Shown here: piece after piece, positions 51,410 through 60,198 of the stretch
Numbering within the stretch: the stretch's first letter is position 1
How the letters are laid out: every line of letters begins with the position of its first letter
From: Simiduia litorea
Lineage (GTDB): Bacteria; Pseudomonadota; Gammaproteobacteria; Pseudomonadales; Cellvibrionaceae
Length of the DNA stretch: 64,000 nucleotides
Assembly (NCBI RefSeq): GCF_042853465.1
Contig: NZ_AP031497.1
Span: 3,410,001 to 3,474,000, forward strand
Direction: 5' to 3'
The notes under the pieces: model-generated
The model's input: the letters and a program-made list of their open reading frames with translations, nothing else
Databases searched by the model: none
What the model was told of the DNA's origin: nothing
Position numbers and translations under genes: made by a program

Positions 51410-52569
51410 GTCTTAAATACCGCGACTTTATTACGCAAGCTATCCACTGTTGAAGAAAGATCATTGGCTATCGTTACCAGATGGCCAATGTCCTTTTCCG
51501 ACATGCCCGTCGATATCGCCAACTGATCCACTTCAGCCAACACCTCTTCAACTTTTTTATTGATGCTATGGATGTTCGAGTTACCTTGCTGACTGCGCTG
51601 CCCTGTGAGCTCTGCCACTTCTTGCATTACATCGCAGGCGCTTACAATCACATCCGCCGCTTCGCTCGAGGTGAGTCGCAAGGCTTCCAAGGAGCTTTTC
51701 TGATGCTCCACCTTTTTCCCCGCCGTATCGATGGCGCTGGTGATGGCTGAAATAATTTCATTTATCTCCGTCAAACTATTTTGCGTCGATTGCGACAGAC
51801 CGCGCACCTCGTCCGCCACCACAGAGAAACCTCTACCGTGTTCGCCGGCGCGAGCGGCTTCAATAGCGGCGTTCAACGCCAGTAAATTGGTCTGATCCGC
51901 GATGCCATTGATGACCGCCAGCACATCTTTTATCTTCAGTGCATTCTCGGAAAGCTTGGCAAAATTTTCAGTAATATCGTTACTAGCCCGTACATGCTCA
52001 TCGACCATTTCAGCCATGGTGCCTATATTCTGCCGCGACGCCTGCAGCTGCTGGTTGGCACCTGTCACCTGAATATTGGTCTGATCGGCGCGCTGACTGA
52101 CCGCTTGCGACAAGCCCTGCATCTCTTGCATATACTGTTTAGCTCGGTTCACTGCGGCGACTTCCTGAGCAATGCGCTGGCCCATGGTTTTGCTGGTGTC
52201 CGTTAGTTTTTTAGCAACATTTTGATTGGTATCAGCCACCTGTTTGATATCTATTAAGGCACTCTGAATTTCCTCTCTAAACTGGTCAATGGTAGACACC
52301 ATGTCGCCCATTTCAGCGTTTAGTGACGTATTTACATCGCACTTTACCGACAGGTCTTTGTCAGCAAAATGCTGAAAGTAGCGGGCAATGGCACTGAGCG
52401 CATCCACACCCCAACGCTTTTCATCGATGTCGTGAACAATGAGCACCGCAATGAGAACAAATTGAATCACTCGACTCACGGTGTTTTCCGTGAAAACCAG
52501 TGCATTAACCAACAGCAATGCCATGCCAATCCAATGCACCAGCCGCATTCTAAGAAACAGTGACGCCAT
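51406..52569 (-). CDS. Methyl-accepting chemotaxis protein without a periplasmic sensor
   Basis: 387 residues. Two membrane segments close together (about 13-26 and 31-46) leave only a few residues outside, so there is no periplasmic ligand domain. A HAMP-like helix region (RYFQHFADKDLSVKCDVNTSLNAEMGDMVSTIDQF) leads to the signalling hairpin, whose conserved tip is INGIADQTNLLALNAAIEAARAGEHGRGFSVVADEVR. It must sense membrane or cytoplasmic state, or work through partners. GGAGGAAT site before ATG 52569. Its stop overlaps the aguA stop region by 4 bp. Confidence 0.9.
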   Translation of the reverse strand: MASLFLRMRLVHWIGMALLLVNALVFTENTVSRVIQFVLIAVLIVHDIDEKRWGVDALSAIARYFQHFADKDLSVKCDVNTSLNAEMGDMVSTIDQFREEIQSALIDIKQVADTNQNVAKKLTDTSKTMGQRIAQEVAAVNRAKQYMQEMQGLSQAVSQRADQTNIQVTGANQQLQASRQNIGTMAEMVDEHVRASNDITENFAKLSENALKIKDVLAVINGIADQTNLLALNAAIEAARAGEHGRGFSVVADEVRGLSQSTQNSLTEINEIISAITSAIDTAGKKVEHQKSSLEALRLTSSEAADVIVSACDVMQEVAELTGQRSQQGNSNIHSINKKVEEVLAEVDQLAISTGMSEKDIGHLVTIANDLSSTVDSLRNKVAVFKT

Positions 52570-52738
52570 ATATTCCTCCCTGCGCTATTAACCTTTATCC
52601 AAGCAGAATAAAAAGACTGCCTTTTAGGCTAGCACAGGGAGGACGTTAAAGCCGAAAAGCGTTTAAACTAGCAACGATTATAACCCTACGAACGTTGTGG
52701 TTAAGCCTCGCGCTGCAACGCGACGCGAGGAGTGCCCA

Positions 52739-53110
52739 CTAGCGAGAAGCGACCTCTTCGGTGGTAACAATTTCACCTTTGTTAAACTTAGGCGCGAGAT
52801 AAGAGCTTACTTTTACAGCATTAACTTCGTGTGCAAAGCTCAACAGGTTTTTCTCATTGCACTGATAAAATGTATGCGCGCGCTGACGATCCACGCCACG
52901 GATGCCGTGATGCAGAGCACGACGCAGCTGACCCGGCTGATCTCTAACAATGGCCTTACAGACACCGGCGGCGTCATTATCAACAACAGTATACTTAATG
53001 CCATTCCTTTCGATGTGAGTATCGGCACTCACAACGCCGGACAGTGCCAACGAACAGGCACCAACAAAAAGACCAAATACGACACCCTGTACTTTGTTTG
53101 AATTTTTCAT
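52739..53110 (-). CDS. DUF3718 family secreted protein
   Basis: 123-residue protein with a signal peptide (about 1-29, VSA-D) and a DUF3718-like domain: AAGVCKAIVRDQPGQLRRALHHG and FYQCNEKNLLSFAHEVNA, with the two conserved Cys (C-K-A and C-N). ATG 53110 has AGGAG at 7 nt. The longer frame to 53287 would be translated through two leader hairpins and is rejected. Function unknown. Confidence 0.75.
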   Translation of the reverse strand: MKNSNKVQGVVFGLFVGACSLALSGVVSADTHIERNGIKYTVVDNDAAGVCKAIVRDQPGQLRRALHHGIRGVDRQRAHTFYQCNEKNLLSFAHEVNAVKVSSYLAPKFNKGEIVTTEEVASR

Positions 53111-53138
53111 GATCGAGCTCCTGTGACTTTTCTTTTTC

Positions 53139-53174
53139 ATGGGAGGCTTCCCATCCAAGCGGCGCCTTGCCGCT
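53139..53174 (-). promoter_or_regulatory. Two consecutive hairpins in the DUF3718 leader
   Basis: ATGGGA/TCCCAT around a 4-nt loop (53139-53154) and AGCGGC/GCCGCT around a 5-nt loop (53158-53174). They end about 16 nt before the ribosome binding site. Structured leaders of this kind can regulate translation or stability. Confidence 0.4.
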
Positions 53175-53256
53175 CGGTTAATCACAGTATTGAGGCTTAG
53201 AATTTTTAAGAAAGTGAATATCGGCGAGGAGCGTTTGCACAGAGACAAACAACAAA

Positions 53257-53357
53257 GGTGCGATAAAAGATCGCGCGTCAACTCCATTCAACGCACTTGG
53301 GTAAAATACTGGCAGCGATAAGATGCTGCAAACTAGCGGCCAACGGTTTATCGCACC
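53257..53357. repeat. 11-bp inverted repeat, arms about 80 bp apart
   Basis: GGTGCGATAAA at 53257-53267 and TTTATCGCACC at 53347-53357 are exact inverses. Chance is low but not negligible. Could be a short mobile-element remnant. Confidence 0.35.
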
Positions 53358-53813
53358 AAAGCAGTCTAGGGCCTAGCCTCGAATTAAAAGCCTTTAAGCA
53401 TTATCAACACGTAAAAACCACGGCATCGATACTTCTATAACGCACACTTTTTTATAGCTGAAATATCTATTACCCTTATTTTCATCGAAAAACCATGACT
53501 AACCCTCGACGCTGATTTCACTCGCCATTAACGTTTGAATACCTGTTTTCGCTTACCTATACCTCGCCAAGCTTTTTTATTTAGGCAATGTTTATTTGGC
53601 GACAGCAAATAAGTTTGCCTGACAAACTAAACAGCAAGTTAATCCCTGTGATAGCCTTCAATAAACAAACCTGAACAGCTAAGCTAATATCGCTATCGCG
53701 CACAGATAGCCATTATTCAGAGGGTGTACAAAGCCGCCAAGGTTTTTACGGCTTCCCAACTCGGCGGCCATCCGGCTTGCCGTAAGCGCATAACCCACCA
53801 TAAGCGAGACCTG

Positions 53814-54251
53814 ATGAGCCACCAACATATCGAAATTAATATGCCATTCCACTGTTCACCCGACGCCTTATTCCAGCAACTCACAGACCACGCGCACTTC
53901 GGCAAAATCGTCAATGCCAATATCGAGCGCATAGTGGATAGCAAGTCGGCTAACCGCAACGGCTTAGGTTCGATTCGAAAGATCACCCTGTTGCCCGGCA
54001 TTTCATTTGAAGAAACCGTAACCAGCTTTGAGGCGCCAACATTAATGGAGTATCAGGTGACCCGCGGCAGCCCGGTAAAAGAACACTGGGGACGGCTGGA
54101 GTTCAAGCCTTGTGAGCTCGGCTGTCGGCTTGTTTACACCATCGACTTTAGCGCCAAAATCCCAGGCACGGGCTGGCTACTCAAACCACTCATCGAAGGC
54201 CCGATCCGGCGCGGGTTGGCGCGGCTTCAAACAACGCTTCAAGACGCCTAA
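53814..54251 (+). CDS. SRPBCC (polyketide cyclase/START-like) family protein
   Basis: 145-residue helix-grip protein: INMPFHCSPDALFQQLTDHAHFGKIVNANIERI opens the fold, GLGSIRKITLLPGISFEETVTSFEAPTLMEYQV forms its strands, and the long C-terminal helix LKPLIEGPIRRGLARLQTTL closes it. Such proteins bind hydrophobic ligands. Start at ATG 53814 by fold; an upstream in-frame ATG at 53724 adds 30 unrelated residues. Confidence 0.78.
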   Translation: MSHQHIEINMPFHCSPDALFQQLTDHAHFGKIVNANIERIVDSKSANRNGLGSIRKITLLPGISFEETVTSFEAPTLMEYQVTRGSPVKEHWGRLEFKPCELGCRLVYTIDFSAKIPGTGWLLKPLIEGPIRRGLARLQTTLQDA

Positions 54252-54436
54252 ACACCGGCACAATTACGTCTTTTGGCCGCGACTTCGTCCTTAGTGGCTA
54301 AGGCCGACTTATTAGGGGCAACTAGGTCAGGTTTTGTACCTAGCCGCTCCACTATGCCGCCCTAACGATACTTGCCCCCGGTAAACAGCGGCAAGTAGGT
54401 AAAGCCATAAGAAATAACCCGAACAAAGGACGTCCC

Positions 54437-56500
54437 ATGACTGTTTCGATATTCACACCAAAGCGCTCAGTCGCCATCATGACCTGCGCGATAGCCGCTA
54501 TTTTTGCGGGCTGTAGCAGCGACGACAAAGCGGCAGCAAAACCAGAAAAAGCATCGGCACTGATCGCCGGCATTGAGCTTAGCAACACGGAGCCGAGTAT
54601 TCGCGCTCAAGACGACTTTTACCGTCACGTGAATGGGCAATGGTTAGCGAAAACCGCCATTCCCGCGGATAAATCCAACTATGGTTCTTTCACCAAGCTG
54701 GCCGACGATGCCGAAGTACAGTTGCGCGCCATTATCGAATCCGCAGCGGCAAGCGCCGCCAAAGAAGGCACTGAACAACAAAAGGTAGGCGATTTCTTCA
54801 AGAGCTACATGAACACCGAAAAGCTTGAAGCACTTGGTGCCAGCCCCATTGAGCCAAGTCTTGCAGACATTGATGCGCTCGAATCAAAAGATGCGTTGCT
54901 CGCTTGGTTTGGTAAGGCTACACGCGTTGGCGTCAAAACACCGGTTGCTGCCTTTATCAATCAAGATAAGCGCGACGCGACCCAGTACGCGGTTTACACC
55001 TATCAAAGCGGTATCGGTTTACCCGATCGCGATTACTATTTTAAAGAGGATGAAAAGAGCGTCGCAATTCGCGCCGCGTATAAGAAACATATTCTCGCCA
55101 GCTTTGCATTGGCCAAGGTCACGGCCAATGCCGACGCGGTCTACGCCATCGAAGAAGCACTAGCGCAGGGCCACTGGCAGCGGGTGGATAACCGCGACCC
55201 CGTGAAAACCTACAACAAAATGCCCTTAGCTGAGCTGAAAAAGCTAAGCGCCAGTGTTAACTGGGGTAACTGGGCACAAGCGCTTGGCATCGAAGGTCAA
55301 ACTCATATCATCGTCTACCAACCCTCTTATTTAACGGCATTTGGTGAAACCCTAGCCAATAAATCACTAGACGATTGGAAGGCTTACGCCAAGTGGCAAG
55401 TTATCTCAGGCGCCTCAACACTGCTAAACAAAGCCTTCGACGACGAGCACTTTGCTTTTTATAGCAAGACCTTACGCGGCGTTGAAGAGCAGCAAGAGCG
55501 CTGGAAGCGTGCGGTGCAATTTACCGATGATGTGATCGGCGAAGCCGTGGGCAAAATCTACGTCGAACAACATTTCCCGCCCGAAGCAAAGGCGCGCATG
55601 GACGAACTCGTCAACAACCTGCTGCTGGCCTTCGGCGAAGGTATTAACGATCTGGAGTGGATGACCGAAGCAACCAAAGTTGCAGCCCGTGAAAAGCTGT
55701 CGAAGTTTACCTACAAAATTGGCTACCCCGATAAGTGGCGAGACTACTCGTCCTTAGAGATTAAGGCCGATGATCTATTTGGTAACTCAACCCGCGCTGC
55801 GGCATTTGAATACGCCAGAAACCTCAGTAAGTTAGGCGCACCCGTCGATAAAACCGAGTGGTTTATGACGCCGCAAACCGTCAACGCCTACTACAACCCC
55901 GTAGCCAACGAAATTGTTTTCCCTGCCGCGATACTACAGCCGCCCTTCTTTAATTTAGCTGCTGACGATGCCGTTAACTACGGTGGTATTGGCGCGGTTA
56001 TTGGCCATGAAATTGGCCACGGCTTCGATGACTCAGGCTCCCAGTACGATGGCGACGGCAACCTCAGAAACTGGTGGACCGACAGCGACAGAACTGAATT
56101 TGAAAAGCGCACCACCGCTTTAGTAGAACAGTACAACGCCTTCGAGCCACTGCCAGGCGAATTTGTAAACGGCAAGTTCACCTTGGGTGAAAATATTGGC
56201 GACCTGGGTGGTTTAACTATCGCACACAAGGCCTACTTGCTTTCACTGCAAGGAAAAGCCGCGCCAGTTATTGATAAGCTCACTGGCGAGCAGCGTTTCT
56301 TCATGGGCTGGGCTCAAGTGTGGGCGCGTAAATACCGCGACGAAGAACTTTCTCAGCGCTTGGTCACAGATCCTCATTCACCCAGTGAATTCCGCACTAA
56401 CGGTATCGTGCGCAATATGCCGGCTTTCTACGATGCTTTCGGTGTAAAAGAGGGCGATGCGCTCTACCTAGCGCCGGCGTCTCGCGTCAAAATTTGGTAA
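54437..56500 (+). CDS. pepO: M13-family zinc endopeptidase, lipoprotein
   Basis: 687 residues, neprilysin/PepO type. The signal peptide ends in a lipobox (IFAGC, Cys27), so it is a lipid-anchored envelope protein. The N-terminal M13 domain starts at DDFYRHVNGQWL; the catalytic part has NAYYNP, IGHEIGHGFDDSG (zinc ligands and catalytic Glu, about residues 524-536) and ENIGDLGGL (third ligand). The C-terminal CxxW motif of M13 ends as VKIW, without the Cys, as in many bacterial members. Followed by a terminator. Confidence 0.94.
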   Translation: MTVSIFTPKRSVAIMTCAIAAIFAGCSSDDKAAAKPEKASALIAGIELSNTEPSIRAQDDFYRHVNGQWLAKTAIPADKSNYGSFTKLADDAEVQLRAIIESAAASAAKEGTEQQKVGDFFKSYMNTEKLEALGASPIEPSLADIDALESKDALLAWFGKATRVGVKTPVAAFINQDKRDATQYAVYTYQSGIGLPDRDYYFKEDEKSVAIRAAYKKHILASFALAKVTANADAVYAIEEALAQGHWQRVDNRDPVKTYNKMPLAELKKLSASVNWGNWAQALGIEGQTHIIVYQPSYLTAFGETLANKSLDDWKAYAKWQVISGASTLLNKAFDDEHFAFYSKTLRGVEEQQERWKRAVQFTDDVIGEAVGKIYVEQHFPPEAKARMDELVNNLLLAFGEGINDLEWMTEATKVAAREKLSKFTYKIGYPDKWRDYSSLEIKADDLFGNSTRAAAFEYARNLSKLGAPVDKTEWFMTPQTVNAYYNPVANEIVFPAAILQPPFFNLAADDAVNYGGIGAVIGHEIGHGFDDSGSQYDGDGNLRNWWTDSDRTEFEKRTTALVEQYNAFEPLPGEFVNGKFTLGENIGDLGGLTIAHKAYLLSLQGKAAPVIDKLTGEQRFFMGWAQVWARKYRDEELSQRLVTDPHSPSEFRTNGIVRNMPAFYDAFGVKEGDALYLAPASRVKIW

Positions 56501-56521
56501 CTGCGATTACCTGTACTAACG

Positions 56522-56546
56522 AGGGGAAGCTTGCTTCCCCTTTTTT
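56522..56546 (+). terminator. Rho-independent terminator after pepO
   Basis: AGGGGAAG and CTTCCCCT form an 8-bp stem around CTTG, followed by T5-6. Lies 22 bp past the pepO stop. Confidence 0.9.
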
Positions 56547-56729
56547 CTACCTCTACAACCTCGCCATACAAGGTGACTATAACCACCTGGCTCTCGCGTC
56601 AACACAGCGCCGACTGACTAAATGCGCTAACACCCTGTGTCTTATCACCCAATTCACAGGTGTTGTAGCATTATTGGTGCTATTTCGGGGTATACTCATC
56701 GCCCTGTTTGCTTAAGTTAAGAGCGCCCT

Positions 56730-57392
56730 ATGTCTACATCACCCGTCAAGACCAGCCCTTCGCTCAAGGCTTATTCCTTTGCTGAGGAGCTAGCCAACAG
56801 CATCAGCCATGGCCTAGGCGCCCTGCTCAGCATTATTGGCCTAACACTCATGGTCATCGTATCTGTCGCAGCAGACGATGGCTGGAAGCTCGCCAGTGCT
56901 ATTGTGTATGGCACCAGCCTCGTGTTTCTTTTTTTGGCCTCTACCTTGTACCACAGCATCCCCAATCCTAGGGCAAAAGGCGTACTTCGTGTGGTGGACC
57001 ATTGCGCAATCTATATGTTGATTGCCGGTACCTATACTCCGTTTATGCTCATTAACTTGCGCGGTGCGTGGGGCTGGACCATCTTTGCGGTGATTTGGAG
57101 CTTGGCGCTCTTTGGCATCTTCTTTAAACTGTTCTTTCGGTATCGATTCCCCAAAATATCGCTATTTACCTATATTTTAATGGGCTGGCTGGTTATTGTG
57201 GCCACCTCGGAAATGCTAACCAAAGTCCCTTCTGGCGCGCTGTGGCTGCTGCTTGCCGGCGGCCTTGTTTATACCTTTGGCGCCATTTTTTACAAGTGGG
57301 AACGTATACCCTACAACCACGCCATCTGGCACCTATTTGTATTGGGTGGCAGTACATGCCATTTTTTAGCGGTCTATCTCTACGTTATTTAG
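56730..57392 (+). CDS. trhA: Hemolysin III / TrhA family membrane protein
   Basis: 220 residues with seven membrane segments, of the PAQR superfamily. Motifs: EELANSISHGLGALLSIIG (first, with E and H), STLYHSIPN (S-x3-H), VDHCAIYMLIAGTYTPF and HAIWHLFVLGGSTCHFLAVY. The zinc-binding His and Asp positions are present. TrhA has been linked to membrane-energetics homeostasis; haemolytic activity is not implied. Confidence 0.9.
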   Translation: MSTSPVKTSPSLKAYSFAEELANSISHGLGALLSIIGLTLMVIVSVAADDGWKLASAIVYGTSLVFLFLASTLYHSIPNPRAKGVLRVVDHCAIYMLIAGTYTPFMLINLRGAWGWTIFAVIWSLALFGIFFKLFFRYRFPKISLFTYILMGWLVIVATSEMLTKVPSGALWLLLAGGLVYTFGAIFYKWERIPYNHAIWHLFVLGGSTCHFLAVYLYVI

Positions 57393-57407
57393 TGAGCCGC
57401 CAGATTT

Positions 57408-59168
57408 ATGAGACAGGACGTCGTGAACACGCCTCTGAATGACACCGCTAGCTTTGCCTCCAAACAAGAAATGCTGCACCTCTTGGCGAGGCAGAGTGGC
57501 CGCGTGCCCTTTGGCAAAATACCGGCCATCATTTTAATTGCCGCACTGGCATGGATTAATGCACCTAAAGCGATTGTCGTTACCTGGGCCTGTACCGCGC
57601 TCGCCGTTTTGATGCTGCGCTGGCTGATCCTCAGTAAAATAGACACTCACTTCCTCGATAAGCCTCAAACAGGTCTGAATATCAGTGTATGGCTAAGCTT
57701 GATCAATGGCATAGTCATGGCTTGCTCATTAATGCTTTTCCCCTTTATTCCAGAGGTAGAGCGAGCAATCCATACTCTGGTATTGATGGGTTTATGCACC
57801 GGCGCCATTGCCACGACCGCAGGCTATTTACCGCTATTTTTATCTTACGCAGGCCCCATTGCATTGCCCTTAGTCATCATCTGGGGCGGCCTCGCTACCC
57901 CTAATCAAGCTGAGTGGGTTGGCCCCGGCCTCGCCGTGCTTATTGCCATGTTTATTGGTTTAATGATTTCACTGGCGCGCGATACGTCGCGACTGTATTT
58001 AAGATCCTTCGAAATTAGATCGGAACAAAGTGAGTTAAACAACAAGCTACAGCAAGCGTTGAATCAAGCGGAAAATGCTAGCCATACAAAAACGCGCTTT
58101 CTCGCCAGCGCAAGCCATGATTTACGCCAACCTATTCACACCCTTAGCTTATTTTCCGCAGCACTTATCCGGCGCGATATCGACACCAAAAGCAAACAAA
58201 TCGCCAGTCATATGGACAATGCTATCCAAGCCCTTGCAGCACAGCTCGATACATTGCTCGACATTTCAAAACTCGAAGCTGGCGTTGTCGATGTCAACAT
58301 CAAAACAATCGATATTCACACGTTGCTGAGCCGACTATTTGAAGAGCACATACAATCAGCCCGGCAAAAAAATCTACATCTCGGTATCAATGGTCTAGAG
58401 CACCTAGATATTGCAACGGACCCTATACTGCTTGAGCGCATCATCCGCAACCTATTGAGCAATGCCATCAAGTATACCGATCAAGGTGGTGTGGATCTGA
58501 ATTTCAGCATCCAAAATCAACAACCTTGCATTGAAGTTATCGATAGCGGGCAAGGGATACCAAGTGAAGAACAAGCTAAAATTTTCGAAGAGTTCTACCA
58601 GCTAAATAACCCAGAGCGAAATCGAAGCAAAGGTCTTGGCCTTGGCCTCGCTATCGTAAAACGACTCACCAAACTCATCGACATTGATATTGATTTGCGC
58701 TCATCACCGGGCAAGGGCACGCGAATTAGACTGCTGCTACCAACCAGCTCACTACGGCCCATCGCACTTGCCCCGCGCGAAGAGTTACCACAATTGGCCT
58801 GGCAAAACCTTAAGGTCTTAGTGGTTGACGATGAAGCTGACGCATTGCAAGCCATGAGCACGTTACTGCAAGAATTATCCTGCCAGGTATCCTGTGCTCA
58901 CTCCACTCTTTCAGCGCTGGCCGTAGCCCGCGCTACACCGCCGGATATACTGTTAGCTGATGTGGACTTAAACCGACACGAAGTTGAATTAAATCTCGTG
59001 GATGTCTTTCGCACGCAACACCCCTCACTACCGGTCATTTTAGTGGGTGGGCAAACCAATGCCCAAGCACAGCTGAGCGCTGAAGCTACACAAATTATTC
59101 AGCTACAAAAACCAGTAACTTTGGAAACCCTGACTCAGGCAATTCGGCGGTCTTTAGCTGAGCCATAA
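57408..59168 (+). CDS. Hybrid sensor histidine kinase / response regulator
   Basis: 586 residues. Residues about 35-190 form six membrane segments, with no large extracellular sensor. A coiled coil (200-225) leads to a HisKA domain with the phospho-acceptor His237 in SASHDLRQPIH, then a HATPase domain with N-box IRNLLSNAIKYT, DSGQGIPSEEQ and GLGLGLAIVKRL. The C-terminal receiver starts at LKVLVVDDEADA; its phospho-Asp is in DILLADVDL, and a Lys follows in IQLQKPV. The output partner is not adjacent. GTG 57423 with AGGA is a possible alternative start. The HDLRQP type often feeds LuxR-type regulators. Confidence 0.92.
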   Translation: MRQDVVNTPLNDTASFASKQEMLHLLARQSGRVPFGKIPAIILIAALAWINAPKAIVVTWACTALAVLMLRWLILSKIDTHFLDKPQTGLNISVWLSLINGIVMACSLMLFPFIPEVERAIHTLVLMGLCTGAIATTAGYLPLFLSYAGPIALPLVIIWGGLATPNQAEWVGPGLAVLIAMFIGLMISLARDTSRLYLRSFEIRSEQSELNNKLQQALNQAENASHTKTRFLASASHDLRQPIHTLSLFSAALIRRDIDTKSKQIASHMDNAIQALAAQLDTLLDISKLEAGVVDVNIKTIDIHTLLSRLFEEHIQSARQKNLHLGINGLEHLDIATDPILLERIIRNLLSNAIKYTDQGGVDLNFSIQNQQPCIEVIDSGQGIPSEEQAKIFEEFYQLNNPERNRSKGLGLGLAIVKRLTKLIDIDIDLRSSPGKGTRIRLLLPTSSLRPIALAPREELPQLAWQNLKVLVVDDEADALQAMSTLLQELSCQVSCAHSTLSALAVARATPPDILLADVDLNRHEVELNLVDVFRTQHPSLPVILVGGQTNAQAQLSAEATQIIQLQKPVTLETLTQAIRRSLAEP

Positions 59169-59441
59169 AAACTCAACATCAGCAAGGCCTATAGCACCAT
59201 ACACAGCCTCCGTAAACCTAGGCACTGCTGGGCACTCTGAGCGCCCTATGTAATGAAAATCTGGGGGTTTAAAGCAGTTATTCGTTTAGTATCCAAATTA
59301 ACAATGTGCTTTACTTAACACCCATGTTCAGTAAAGCCAAACGGTAACCAGTGACCTAAAAGTCATGGTTAAGCTATAGGGATAGCCTAGGCTGGTCAGA
59401 ATTCACCAGCGTGGGCGGCCCGCTAACGAAGGATATGTTCC
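59169..59441. promoter_or_regulatory. Upstream region of the propeptide/M4 protease/CPBP cassette
   Basis: 273 bp between the kinase stop and the propeptide gene. No terminator hairpin is obvious after the kinase. No element matched well enough to name. It should hold the promoter for the three-gene cassette. Confidence 0.4.
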
Positions 59442-60185
59442 ATGCGTACATTAATTCCATGGCTAGTCGCTGCACTGGCCGGCTCAGCATTCACAGCCAC
59501 CGCCGCTGAAGATTCCGTGTTAACAGAACAACTTAAAACGCGGTACCAAGCGTCGAGTGTCAGAATCAGTACTAATCCCAATGCTAAGCCTGAAGGACTG
59601 TTTAGCATTGATGGGCCATTACAATCGACCACAACTAACCAAAGCGCTATCGCTGGTGCGGGCACAAAAAGAGACCCAGCACTTGCGCTAGCTATGCAAT
59701 TCTTATCTGAAAACTCTGATTTATTTTCCGCAGAAGAAGGTGATTTTATCTTAAAGAAACGCCTTGAAGATAAATTTGGCATGCAACACTTACGCTTTCT
59801 GCGCACGATTGCAGAAATACCGGTAGCCGATATGGAAGTCATTGTTCACGTAAACGCAAACAATAGCCTTAGCAGTGTCAATGGCAATATCGTCAGGCCG
59901 AGTCAGCTGCTGATCGATCATGTTGCGCAAACAGATATCGAAAGCTTAATTAATAAAGTACAGGCACTTTCCATTGTTGCCAATTTACGTAACGAACAAC
60001 CGCAATTACTACGGTTATTAAATGCGGAGTTGCTTCTGTTCAGCAGCACACCCCACATCCGCTGGCATATCGACGTAAATTCCACAGCCCAAGTAGGCCG
60101 CTATAGCTACTGGCTCGACGCCGAAACCGGCGAGCTTATCGAGGTTAAAAATACGCTTCGCCACCCTATCCCATTCACTAACTAA
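59442..60185 (+). CDS. Free-standing thermolysin-type propeptide protein (FTP/PepSY-like)
   Basis: 247-residue exported protein (signal peptide about 1-22, ATA-A). It resembles the propeptide of M4/thermolysin proteases: an FTP-like region with LAMQFLSENSDLFSAEEGDFILKKRLEDKFGMQHLRFLRTIAEIPVADMEVIVHVNANNSLSSVNGNIV in pieces, the typical Q-x-x-x-G/I-P-V-x-x-x-x-v-x-V-h-x-n pattern, then a PepSY-like part ending RWHIDVNSTAQVGRYSYWLDAETGELIEVKN. No catalytic domain follows: the gene stops 13 bp before an M4 protease gene that lacks this region. In M4 enzymes the propeptide acts as folding chaperone and inhibitor; here it would act in trans. AAGGA site before ATG 59442. Confidence 0.8.
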   Translation: MRTLIPWLVAALAGSAFTATAAEDSVLTEQLKTRYQASSVRISTNPNAKPEGLFSIDGPLQSTTTNQSAIAGAGTKRDPALALAMQFLSENSDLFSAEEGDFILKKRLEDKFGMQHLRFLRTIAEIPVADMEVIVHVNANNSLSSVNGNIVRPSQLLIDHVAQTDIESLINKVQALSIVANLRNEQPQLLRLLNAELLLFSSTPHIRWHIDVNSTAQVGRYSYWLDAETGELIEVKNTLRHPIPFTN

Positions 60186-60198
60186 AGGCATCGTCACT

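Larger units (their letters stand above)
53111..53813. other. Gene-free stretch, about 700 bp
   Basis: Longest gene-free stretch after 5883-6680. It holds two leader hairpins next to the DUF3718 start (53139-53174) and a distant inverted repeat (53257-53357). The remainder (53358-53813) is AT-rich, without a credible gene, and probably includes the SRPBCC gene promoter. Confidence 0.6.

Noticed and set aside
59423..59842. 139-residue frame antisense to the propeptide gene
   Set aside because: The sense frame has a signal peptide, ribosome binding site and propeptide motifs; the antisense frame has none.
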